From: Anagrus nilaparvatae | Lineage: Eukaryota; Arthropoda; Insecta; Hymenoptera; Mymaridae | DNA length: 64,000 bases | Direction of reading: 5' to 3' | Assembly: GCA_022575985.1 (NCBI GenBank) | Contig: JAKSXM010000007.1 | Coordinates: forward strand, 14,076,501 to 14,140,500 | In this document: positions 23,497 to 35,800 of the stretch, one piece after another | Layout of the letters: each line of letters begins with the position of its first letter | How positions within the stretch are numbered: position 1 is the first letter of the stretch | The notes under the pieces: model-generated | Told to the model about the DNA's origin: nothing | What the model saw: the letters and a program-made list of their open reading frames with translations, nothing else | Databases searched by the model: none | Made by a program: the position numbers and the translations under genes

Positions 23497-25201
23497 TTTA
23501 AAAAATAAATTTAATTAGTTTATATATAAAAATTTTAAGATTTAATTAATAATTTTCATCTATTAACGCAACCACCACGTTGTTTATATACCGCACTTTT
23601 TTTTTTAATAACACGTGTGTATAAGTCCGTGTGTATTATTTACATCACGATTAAGACGGTGTTTGTCTTGCCATATAAAGGTAATAGTCCAAAAATAATA
23701 CAAATTTACCATTAGAGTATAGGTGTCGTGCATTCGCGGTTCATTTAAATATTTGCACAATATATACCTATAATATAAAATGACTAATTTCATAGAATCT
23801 GAACAATTTTTATGTTAGTTATAGTAAAGAAGGCCATTTATTTATTAAGTTATTTTAATTTAAAAGTTACTATTTGTTGCTAAAAATATTTTTAATCTGT
23901 AACAAATTGGTACCAAAATTTTCAATGAATACTCAGTTACCTACATTTTTTTTCTTTTGATTTCCTTGGTGAACTATAACATATAAAATATTCCTTGATT
24001 CCAATTTGATAGCTGATGAGATAGCAATGGTACATTAAATAGTATTAGTACAATTTGGTCATTTTGCAAACATTATGGCAGAAATTTGATGAAGATTTGC
24101 AGCTGACATGTAGGATCGGAGAAAGATAGAATTTTTTGAAACGCACACCATGATGTAATTTTAAATTAGATTTTAAAATCATTGAATCTTCTCTTATTAT
24201 TTTTAAATTTGCAAATTAGTAAAAAAATTGATTTCTAGATTAAAGGCTTACTTTGAGCATATTAATACTTTTGAATGCAGCCTAAATTTGGTGACTTCAA
24301 CAGATAACAGACTTAGCAGAAAATGTAGATATAGTAGAAGAACTAAAGTACTATATGATTTCAAAATTACATCTAAATTTTTATTAATTGAACTTAGTAT
24401 TAACGGGTTTATTTAGATACTAATATTCGGTTTTTATTTATAACTATTTATTATTATTATTCGGATCTAAATATTTGCCTTATTATTTTTTAAAAGTATT
24501 CCTATTTTAAATTTATTATTCAAATCAAATTATGAAAAATCTAAAGAATCGTTAATCTCTTGTTGGACATTTAGTGAACAGTTAATTATATAATAAAATA
24601 TTTGTTACTTATATTTACAAGAACTGAAGTAAGATAATGAAAAATGTTAAAGTTTTGATAAGGTAATTATTTAATTCTCAAAAAAAAAAACATTATCAAT
24701 CAAAACTCTATGTATACCCAAACTAGTAACTGATTTTTTTTTAATTTTGACAAATAATATATGATTCTTTAAAATGTAGATATTATAATTTTATAATAAA
24801 TTGCTTTTAAAAAAAATATTTTTTTGTTTTTATTTTTTATCATATCAGTGTATAATTATTCTGTTGCAATTATAAATGTAATATAAGTCTTTTAAATATT
24901 ATACTGTAAAAATTTCTGTTCAAATATCATAGAAATTTACATTTACTCAATAAATTTTAAGGAAAGTATTTCTTTTTACAGTGTAAATATCAACACTTAA
25001 ATTATATTTTAATAAAATAATTTTTATTATATGAACAACAAATATTTTTATCCGTTATAGATTAAATGATAAAATGAATTTTTGCATGTTATCATATCAA
25101 AACATTGATATAACATAAGACCAGCAAAAAATTTATATAAATCTAAGTTGTTTCATTATTATTTCATTAAAATTATTTAATAAAAATTTTTGTATTGCAT
25201 A
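23497..25201. other. Divergent intergenic region, PAK1IP1 / ENOSF1
   Basis: It must contain both promoters and 5' leaders. I see no TATA or initiator site I would defend in such AT-rich sequence, and no repeat or coding exon. Confidence 0.5.
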
Positions 25202-26907
25202 ATGGAAAATTTAAAAATAACTGAAGTTGATATTAAAGATGTTAGATTTCCAACATCCTTACAATCTGATGGGAGCGATGCTATGGTATAATTTAACAGA
25301 TCTGATTTCAAATTTTTTCTTTAAGTATAATTTTTTTTTTCAATTCCTTTTTTAAGCATGTTGATCCAGATTATTCTTGTGCATATGTTATTGTGAAAAC
25401 AAATAAAAGTTTAAATGGATACGGTTTAACTTTTACTTTAGGTAGAGGAACTGAAGTAGGTAAGTACAGTGAATTCTAGAAAAATTTATTAATTTTTCTC
25501 TATAACTGATTTCCATATAAATCTTTAGTTGTTAAAGCATGTAAATCTCTTTCCAATTTAATTGTTGGTGTTAAAGTAAAAGATATATTTACTGATTTTG
25601 CTTTTTACTGGAGAAAGTTAACCAGTGAGTCTCAATTAAGATGGGTATAAATTTAACATTTTTGTATATATATATTAATTAATAAGAATACATAAAAATA
25701 TATACATTATTCGCAGATTGGCCCAGAAAAAGGTGTAACGCATTTAGCAACTGCAGCAATTATTAATGCTTTATGGGATTTATGGGCTCGTATAGAAAAG
25801 AAACCACTTTGGAAGTTATTAGTAGATCTTTCTCCGGAACAACTTGTATCTACGATAGATTTTAGATATATGTAAATTAAATAAGTTAAATCTTATAATT
25901 TTTTTTTTTTCAATTTTTAATGTCTTAACTTTCAAAATTTAGAACTGATGTAATAACTAAGGAAGAAGCTATTGAAATACTTAAATCAAGAAAACAAGGT
26001 AAAGAAAATCGTGAAATCGTATTAAATAAAAACGGGTATCCTGCTTATACAACTCAAATAGGATGGATGGGTTACAGTGATGAAAAAGTAAAATTATTGT
26101 GTAAGAAATACTTAGATCTTGGCTTTACATCTTTTAAAACAAAAGTTGGTCAAAATTTAGAAGACGATATTAAGAGATGTAAAATAATAAGAGAAAGTAT
26201 AGGATACGATAAAAAATTGATGGTTGATGCAAACCAAAAATGGGATGTAACTGAAGCTATTGATTGGATGAAAAAACTAAAAGAATTTAAACTTGTTTGG
26301 ATAGAAGAACCAACTTCTCCCGATGATATATTAGGGCATGCTCGAATTCTAAAAGAACTTAAAGATTATGGTATTGGTGTTGCAACAGGAGAGATGTGCG
26401 CTAACAGAGTTATATTTAAACAACTTCTTCAAGCTGAAGCTATAAATTATTGTCAAATTGATGCTGCTAGAATTGGAGGCGTTAATGAAATACTATCTGT
26501 TTATTTGATGTCTTATAAATTTAATGGCAAGGAAATTATTAAGATTTATTTATAATTAAATAAGATTTTTTTAATAATTTAGTTTTAACTATAAATTAAT
26601 TTTAGTACCCGTATGTCCCCATGCTGGCGGAGTTGGTCTTTGTGAAATGGTTCAACATTTACAAATGTGGGATTTTATCAGCTTGAGTGGTACCATGGAA
26701 AATAGAGTAATTGAATACATTGATCAGCAACATGAACATTTTGATGATCCTGCAGTAGTTGAAAATGCTTGTTATAAGCCACCATCTAACCCAGGTTATT
26801 CAACTAAAATAAAGGATGCTTCCCTCGATAAATTTGTTTATCCTCATGGTAAGGAATGGAAACGCATGTTCCAAGAAGGAATTTTCCCTGAACCAATGAA
26901 AGATTAA
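25202..26907 (+). CDS. ENOSF1: Enolase-superfamily member 1 (L-fuconate dehydratase)
   Basis: Six exons: 25202-25285, 25357-25459, 25529-25644, 25717-25871, 25943-26526 and 26606-26907 (1344 nt, 447 aa; human ENOSF1 is about 443). Family members dehydrate L-fuconate to 2-keto-3-deoxy-L-fuconate with Mg2+; the human protein is mitochondrial. Key segments are intact: N-terminal [20 protein letters not shown], the K-x-K base pair in FKTKVG, metal ligands in [25 protein letters not shown] and [18 protein letters not shown], and the catalytic histidine in [19 protein letters not shown]. The stop is at 26905-26907. The start has no obvious mitochondrial presequence. Oddity: the last intron begins with GC (AATG|GCAAGG), not GT; only this junction keeps the frame and gives the conserved ...YKFN-VPVCPH join. 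Confidence 0.96.
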
Positions 26908-27045
26908 TTTCTTGATTAATTCTAAAAAATGTCAATTAATATATTATACCTATTTTAAATTAGAATAGAAATTTTTTTTTAAATTTGAAATACCTTTAAA
27001 TCAAAAAGACCACCAGAATTATAAAAAAAAATTAACAAATTATTA

Positions 27046-27659
27046 CTAGAATCTGGATTTAACATAATCCGTCTGCAAAAATAACAAACGTTTATTAAAA
27101 ATATCTATTGATAATGTTATAGAATTAATCAAAACTTACACTGACAAACCAAAAGGTATCTGGTTTAAATAATATTCTGTTAAGAAAACTCATATTTTCT
27201 ATCGGAGAAATAACATGTAAGTGCAAATGATTAACAGTATTAAATGGTGGCCAATGAAAGCCTGTTCTTATAGAATTTTTATCTAAATTAAGTTGATTTG
27301 CAATAATATCAATAGTAGATACCATTTTATCATCTAAAAAAAACAAATTTTACTAATAACAAATTTTTTTATAATCCGTTTGATTAAGAGTCTTACAAAG
27401 TTCTTCATCTTCTTTGGTTAAGCTTTTTGCATTATCAATATGAATTTTTGGTATTATTAAACAATGATAAGTCGAAGCTGGTTTAATATCTTTTATACAA
27501 GCTACTTGTTCATCCTGTTAAATAATTTGCTTATGAGTATTTAAATTTACAAGTTTATAAAATACTGCAAAATTTAATAACCTCATATATAAAAACTGCT
27601 GGTTCTTTTTTTTGTAATATCTTGCAAAATATACAATTTTCATCAATCTTCTTATCCAT
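27046..27659 (-). CDS. HINT3: HINT3-like histidine-triad nucleotide-binding protein
   Basis: Four exons on the minus strand: 27582-27659, 27397-27514, 27140-27333 and 27046-27072 (417 nt, 138 aa). HIT-family nucleotide hydrolases act on adenosine phosphoramidates. Visible features are a zinc-type CIFCKIL near the N-terminus, DIKPASTYHCLIIPKIH, and the histidine triad HLHLHV in FNTVNHLHLHVISP. The end, FWFVSTDYVKSRF, is the HINT3/aprataxin-branch C-terminus rather than that of HINT1. The last exon is only nine codons and is easy to miss. The gene converges on ENOSF1; 138 bp separate the two stop codons. Confidence 0.92.
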
Positions 27660-27925
27660 TTCAATAATTCATAAACTATATGAAAAATTATTATAAAAAA
27701 ATTACTTCAAACTAACTTTACGGACTTGACCCTCTTATTATTTATCAAGATATTTATCACTTATCTTTTACCTAACCCTACCTACTCAATATTTTCAGCG
27801 GGGAATTTGATAGCAATTTGAAGTTGAAAGTCTTTGCTTTCGATGATAAGAAATAATAAAATAAAAGAGTGGTACGGTACTAGCAAAAAAATATAATAAA
27901 TCCATTTTATACTTTAGATGGAAAT

Positions 27926-28120
27926 TAGGCGTGTGCTGTTACAGCTCGACCCTAAGCTTTTGGTCGATCTTCACAGCATAGTGTTAAATCGAAATTTTCC
28001 CTGGGTTTACTGTCTGAAGTTTTTTGTGGGTATACCTACTGAGAATACCAACCCAACTCGATAAGAAATACCGAGAATTCGATTCGGGTATTCGCAAATT
28101 CAGATAACCGCACACTCCTA
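27926..28120. mobile_element. 195-bp MITE with GTGTGCGGTTA-like ends
   Basis: TAGGCGTGTGCTGTTAC on the left is inverted as AGATAACCGCACACTCCTA on the right, with ACTCGATAAGAAATACCG-type sequence inside. The terminal motif matches that of 7550-7737. No clear target duplication. Confidence 0.65.
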
Positions 28121-29770
28121 ATAAAAATAAAATAAAATAAATCCTTAATGAAAATATAAGATCAGACAAAAACCACCTTATAATTTTTTTACAATAAAAA
28201 TTAACCAAAGCTAATCTTATTGAATCACAAAAAATATCATTAAAATGCTGAAAATTAAAAAAGGTAATAAAAAATAAAAAACGACAATATTACAGTTGCT
28301 TTAATCTTTAATTTAAAATATATATAAACTGTACATGTATTTTATATATTTATATATTTATAATTCATGTATAATTTGTTATAAGTCTGATTTTTTTACG
28401 AAATTATATAAAATACCACTTTGAAGTAGGTATTTTCACTTTTAATCAATATTTTTTTGATGTACGTGCTATTTTATGCTTAATTTTAGTTAAATCGATT
28501 TTTTGTCACTACAATTTTTTTTCTTCATATCTACATCGTATAATCAATTTTATAGGATTAATTACTTTTTACTAATAAGTCCATACATAATAAAAAATTA
28601 AACAGTCGATAACTATCATAATATCGATGTTCTAATATTTTTTTTTTTAAACAGCTGAAAATTATTTATTTTTTTTTTTTAAATTAAAATTTTTTTTGTA
28701 ACTTAATAAAAAGTACATTATAAATCTTGCACTGTTCCACATTTTAACTTATCTTATATATGCAAATGTATAATAATAATAGATTAAAAAAATAAAAAAA
28801 ATTATACAAACTAATTAACTCGTTACTTATTCTCTTACGTATTTATATATAATATAGCCAATTTTTATTTATTTTTCATTAAAAATTTCTTAATTTTTTG
28901 ATATGAATATTGGCCAAAATACAAATATTTATATCCTAAAAAAGACTTAAGAATAACAAAATCTATCATTTTTTTAATCCAACAATAGAAAAAAAAAACA
29001 CAAAATTACAACTATAATAACAAGTATAGGAGAGTAATCATTAACTATCAAAAAGCGAGATAAAATACTATTAATTATTCTAGAAAATAATAAAATTTTT
29101 TTTAATTATTAATTTAAAGTATTAAATATTTGTTCTATTTTAAAAATTAGTAAATCAAAACAGAACAAATCGGAAGAAATTTTTTTTTTTGCCTACTGAA
29201 CTTGCAGCAGTTTTGTTTAATAAGCTTAAAAACTAAAATTTAAACATGATTATGTGTTTTTTTTTTTTAATCATGGAAGTATTATTTATCATCTTTTTAT
29301 ATATATAAAATTCTGTTTTGTATTTTAAATTACTACAGACGCTCACTATTATTTAACGGAGTAATGTAATTATCCGTTTTAACTGATAGGCATTGAAGTT
29401 TCAATAAAATACATTTTGTACGGGAACAAAAACCCGTCTGTACAGGCTTTTTTTATCCTTAACTTATAAGTTACATGTTACATTATCTTAAAAACTAAAT
29501 CTACATTTTTCGCTTATAAAAAATTGAAAAATATAAGAAAAAAAGATTTTTTTCGTTAAAAGATAAAAATATCATAATTTACAGGATTTCTGTATATTGA
29601 TTAAATGAACTTTTTAATACTGCAAGATCGACAATTAAAATCTTGCTCGATCATTATCAGTCTATAAGTAAATTCAAATGCACCCTTGACATTATTTTTT
29701 ATTAATATCATTTCACTTAAATTCTTAAAATTAATTTTATAAATGGGGTAAGTTGCAAAATTTTTTTCAA

Positions 29771-29804
29771 CCTTATACTAGATTAGGAATAATCTAGTAT
29801 AAGG
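29771..29804 (-). other. Perfect 15-bp stem hairpin in psq 3' UTR
   Basis: CCTTATACTAGATTA, loop of four, TAATCTAGTATAAGG. It starts 7 bp beyond the psq stop codon, so it would form in the mRNA 3' UTR. It could be a protein-binding stem, a tiny MITE remnant or chance; the perfect pairing in this position is notable. Confidence 0.7.
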
Positions 29805-29811
29805 GTAAATT

Positions 29812-32800
29812 TCAGCTGCCCTGGTAAGGCATTTGATCTGGAATTGGAGATGTATGATTTTGAGTAGGACTCTGATGAAAGTGTTGATTTGAACCATCTT
29901 GAGACATTTCATTGATTACTGGTTCATCGTATTTTCCACGTTTAAAACGACCATAGAGAGACGAATAAGGAAGATTATAATGAATCGCTGCTTGATTTAT
30001 GCTCATATGTCCCAATCTATAAAATATTATTAAATCCATTAAAAAAATTTTTTTTATTTTAATTAAATTTGTTTAAATTATTTACCTAACAGCTTCGAGT
30101 GCTTCAGTCATGGCATCTTCGCTCCAGGGAGTAGGATTGCTTCTGCTAAGTTCAATTCCTTCTCTTTTACATCTACCATATAATGTTCCTGTTGGAATAC
30201 CAAATTCAGTAGATGCTCTTTGAACTGAAGTTTGTCCAGATCTTATGGCTTCAAGAGCTCGGTCAAGATCTGCTGGAGACCAAGTTGTAGGACTTGCATT
30301 GAACGGTGCAGCTAATCTTATACCTTCTCTTCTTGCAATTTTATATAAAGTACTTGAAGGTATTCCATAAGCTTTAGATGCTTTATTAGCAGAAATTGTA
30401 CCAGTTCTTAAAGCATCTAAGGCGTTATTTAAACTTTCATCACTCCATGATTTTGTTGGTCCATCTTTTTTTGGAGTATCAATTCCTAGCCTATGTGCTC
30501 GTTGCCATAAAGTGGTTGAAGGGATTCCAAATGTTGCTGGAATAAAGCAGACAAAAAAATTAAAAAATGAAATTCACTGAAATTTAATAATCATTTTATA
30601 ATCATATTATATATTTTTATGCCATAATTTTATATAATATAATTTTTATATTATATTTGTAAGCATCCATAAATGACAGTGAATTAAGGGGGCAAAGGGA
30701 GGAGAGAAATCAACTGCCCTTTTCAGGGAATTAACTTCATGGTTTTTTTAAGTATTTTTTTGAAATTTTTTGGCTCTATTTTTTTGAAAATTTACTCTCC
30801 ATTTCTTGTTTCAGACTTTCTGGATCTACTTATGACAAGCAATATAACGCTCCTGATATAACAATCCTGGTGAGATTTCTTCAAATGATACAGAGGTAAT
30901 GATTAAGAAGAGACCACAATTATTGCTTATTTATGCAAAAACCTTTTAAAAAATCATGTTTTTGTCATAAAAAAGTCTATTATTTGGAAATCCAATTTTG
31001 ACCATTTTTGCTTATTGAAAATTTTGTTCTCAGAAATCCAATTTAATTCTGGAGGTACTTCAGTTATTTTGCGTCGCATTTATCTTGAAAAACCATTTTG
31101 ATTCATGGAAACTTAGGATTATCTTGGGTAGTCACTTTTATTTTTTGATATCTGTTTATTTTATTCAAAATCCAGAAGATGATTTATATACAAAGAAGTT
31201 AATTTTGAAAAAGATCTAGATCTAAAGTTGGAAATAGATCTAAAAGATCTAGTTTTTATTTTTCCTTGATAAATGGGAAGTATTATTAGAAGATAATGTT
31301 TAGGTATTTCATCACTCAATTCCAATACTATTAAGCAAAAAAATATATTTTTTTAAAATTGTAATGAGAATAGGCTGTGAAATCGTTGTTAACTTTTAAT
31401 TAGTTAAATTTTTTTAATTGACAACTGACATCATTTTTAAGACAATAATGAATGAAAAGATTTCCTAGTCTCTATTTTCACAATTTGGTAAACCAATTTT
31501 TAGGGATGCAAAATTTTCCAATAATTTTCACTTAGTACAAGTGGAAATTACATTACAGCATTGAAAATTTTCTGTTTATAAGGTTACTGATTTAATTTTC
31601 TACAAACAATGGGCTTAGCAAATTTAAAAATTACATCATTAGAGGCGGGGTCTTAGGTCAGTTAATACAAAAGGGTGCAAAATTGTATTGATCCAAAAAA
31701 ACTTGAAAATTTTTGCATGACATCATTTATGGATGCTCCTTTATACTTAATACGTAACGCATTTGTCTTTGTTTTACCTCTCTTCCTTCCTTTCTTAACA
31801 TCTTTAATTGGTTCTGTTTGAGCGTTACATATTTCCCCTAATTAAAATTATGCTACTATAAAAAATTTATGTAAAAAATTATAAAAAATAAATGTACCTG
31901 ATGCTTTAGTAAGACTCATATCATGATTTCTCAAAGCATCCAATGCACCATCCATATCATCTTGAGTCCATGATTTAGTACCATGATGCTGAGTATTTGA
32001 TTGTACAGAAAGGCTACGAGAATTATTCTCACCAGAATCTGAATGTATTGAACTACTAGAAGGCATAAGTCCTAATAGTTCTGGAGTTATCATCATCATA
32101 TTATCTTCACCTGCATTTTTGGAACCAATACTTGCTCTATCAGACATGTGACTGTCAATGTCAATAGTATCTGATGAATCCATTGTATGTAATGTTTCAA
32201 ATTTAATTTTAACATTGTCACAATTTTGTATATCTGGAAGAAAAAAAAATCCATAAAGTTTATACAAAGCCATTGACATTTTATGCAGAATAATTTAACA
32301 AACTTGCGTGGGCATACTAGAATAGAACATCGCAAATCTAATCATAAGTAATTTAGCTTGATTAGATCAATTATTTTGATTCACTTCCTGAGTAATGAGC
32401 AATTCAACGTTCTCTTTTATATTTATTATGAATAATTAAACTTTAAAAACTAACAATAAGTAGAGTATTTAAAGTTAAATTTATTTTATTTCTTTAATTG
32501 TAAATAGTTTACTTTACTCATTAGATGAATCTTTTGCCCATTTTTTTGTATAAATATAAATAAATCTACCCGAAACACAACACAATTTAAAAACAATTGT
32601 TTATCTTTTTATTTTTTGCTTTCTTGGTCAAAAAATTTAGACTTATTTATATTTGTAAATTGTTTATATTATTCTATTTAATAATATTGAAAAAAATAAA
32701 ATAAGTTTATTACCGAGTAAATTACCTGTTGTATGACTATCCGGATCGGCAAGATGTGTGATTGTTGTTCCAACCAAAGTAGCACTTGGTGGTGTTGGTT

Positions 32801-35800
32801 GAGTTTCTGGTGGAAGATCAACATCTCCTGGATCGGGATGATGCCCATAATGACCTAGGCCTGAGTGACAGAACATGTCACCTAAAAATAAAAAAATAAA
32901 AATTAATGAAATTTAAATTTAAATTAAAAAAAGTTAAAATTCAAAATTTATAAACCTTTGTTATTCTTTGTTGATACGTTGTTAGCAGCGTTTTTGTTTT
33001 CGCGCTGGCTAGAGTCCAAAATTATTGTCGTTGTACCCGCATTTGTCTCCAAACTTTCGTCATTTTCGGGTTTCCAGGAGGTTTCACGACGATTCTAAAA
33101 TAAAATTTTTTATTTATTAATTAATTTAGTCATTCAATTGCCCTTTGAAAATGTTAAATATAAATTTTTATTTATTGTTAAATTATCAATTCTTTAAATT
33201 GTAAAAAAATAAAATAAGATAAAAAGAAAAATATGCTAATATCATATTACAAGATATAAATAAAATGTAAAAGAATTTAATTTAACGAGTTTTTTTCCAA
33301 AAAAAAATGAAGATATTTTAAAGACTTGCCTCTTTATTAGAATCTCTAGCGTAATTTTCAGGATAATCGTCTTCTTCTTCGTCTCTATATTTATCTTCAC
33401 GTGTTGTATTATCAAAGGTTATTCTTGGTCTTTTGGAATATTTTTGATAATGTTGATATTTTTTAAATTTTGAGAATGTAAATTTTGGTGTACTTGTCTC
33501 ACGTGGAGGTGATGTTAAACTAACTGATGGTCCTTCTCTACTCTCTGGTACTTCGCATAAACCTTTTATTTTTAATTGATCAGCTGTTCTTAGAAGTGAC
33601 TGTAATCAAAATAAAGATAATTTTATATTAATATTATTTTTAATTGTATTTATTATTAATAAATTTATTGATTAAAAAAATCTTTTACTAAATGCGTAAA
33701 GTCAATATTCTTTGTAATAAACAAGTTTGATATACACGTGCCTTATCGAATTACACTGATGAGCTTTTCATTTTAAATAATAAATAGAAAATAATTATTA
33801 TAATCAATTATGGCAGATGAACTTAATTTATGCAATAGATTCTTTTTAATTTTATAGGTTAAGTTCAAATTTAAAAATTATTATAGAGCACTGTAGTTAC
33901 CGACATTTTCTATGGGGAATCTAGTAAATTTGGGTTACACTGAAACCAATAATCAATAAATAAAATTTTCCTCTTATAGAAAATTTTCTTTTAATTTCTT
34001 TTGGCTGCTATCGTTTCGATTTTTGATATTCGATATTTTTTTCTTCATAAGTTCCTGTATATTTGACGCCATTTGATTGGACGCGAACTGTTTATTATTA
34101 TAAATTATTATTTAATAAGAAAAAAAATATCGAATATCAAAAATCGAAGACGATAGCAGCGAAAAGGAACTAAAAGAAAATTTTCTATAAGAGGAAAAGT
34201 TTATTTATTGCTTTTTGGTTTCAGGCTAACCCAAATTTACTAGATTCCCCATAGAAAATGTCGATAATTACAGTGCTCCATAATTCTGTTAATCTGCAGG
34301 ACAAAATTAAAAATCGATTAAAAATCTTACAATTTTTAAATATCTGATAAAATGTGTACCTGTATTTATAAATAATATAACAGAGTAAAAAAAGATGGAA
34401 ATATTAATAATAAGTGGGGGTACCGGTTAAAATAGTAAACAAATTATTTTATCAATGAAATTCAATAATTTAATGTTTACTATGATATTATGTTATTTTT
34501 TTTCATAAAAATCTTTATAGGGTTAAGAATAGGTTTTTGGATTTATTAGCTGTAGTTTTCGATTATAAACATTTTCCAGCGGCGAAAATAGCATTTTTGT
34601 CTATTTTTGATTTTTTTGTCAGCGATCAGAAACTACGTATTTTCCGGTGGCTGTGCATCCAAAAATAGTACATTTTTAAACGAGGGGCTATCGTCTTGGA
34701 AATCACAAATTTGATTTTTTCTGATTTTTCGTGATTTTTTGTAATTTTTTTTGGTAAAAACCGCTAAATTTTATATTGAATAGTAAAAAATAGATTTTTG
34801 AGGTCTAGGGTGAGTTATAAGGCAAAAAAACACAAAAAATCGCGAAAAATCACGAAAAAAATCACAAAAAATCATGAAAAATCATTACAAGGCGAAAATA
34901 AACCATTTCAACTAGTAACGATTCATGAATGAGGTACAAACAAGCCGAAATCAGAAAAAAATCAAAAAAAATTTTTTTTAATCAAATTTGTGATTTCCAA
35001 GACGATAGCCCCTCGTTTTCAAACAGGTCTTAGAAGTGTTTAATTTGGCAAATGCGACGGATTACAGGCCCGAAGCGACTGTTATCGCATTTGGTATAAT
35101 AAATATTTCTTACACGAGTTTCAGAAAATTTTTTATCTACTAAAAGCAACAATTATGACCTCTTAAAATCGGAATATAGTCATTATTGCCCGATAGCGGA
35201 GAAAAGGGAATTTTCTCACGACCAAACATGAAAAATCGTACATGCAACTCTTTCCATAAAAAAAGCCCCAAATTGCAATTTGAGCGCGATTTGGGTAACT
35301 GTACTTTTTTGGCCAAGGATCGTAATGTACTATTATTAAAAATAAAATGATTATCATAAATTATTAAGAAATTTTTATATCTGACTAAATTATGCTTAAA
35401 AAATTATTATCTGGATATTTGCATAATACTTCCATAATTCGGCGAACTTAAAATGACGATGAACTCATGAAATTCTCTAATAAATACATTTTCTTATCGA
35501 AAAAAGTCGTAGAATTAAGCTAAAATTTAATTTAACTTAGAACAGTAATTAAAAAAAAAAATTTAATTATATAAAATGAAATTAAATTATAAAATACAAG
35601 AGAACGATTTATTGGTTTTTAAAAGCCTCTACACTGCGCTATGTGTAGATTTCGCTAGACAGACTTCCGTTTTTTTTCCCTACATATACAAGCGAGGAAG
35701 GTAAAATTACGGGAGCTTTTTCATTCGATTATTATTAAAGTCAGGAGAAATTTACTTATGCTAAGAAATTTCATATAAAATTTAATTAAATTTTTTAAAT

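Larger units (their letters stand above)
27660..29811. other. Between HINT3 start and pipsqueak stop; psq 3' UTR expected
   Basis: Very AT-rich. It should contain the psq 3' UTR at its right end and the HINT3 promoter at its left. Holds a MITE (27926-28120) and a strong hairpin (29771-29804). No coding frame with protein character. Confidence 0.5.
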
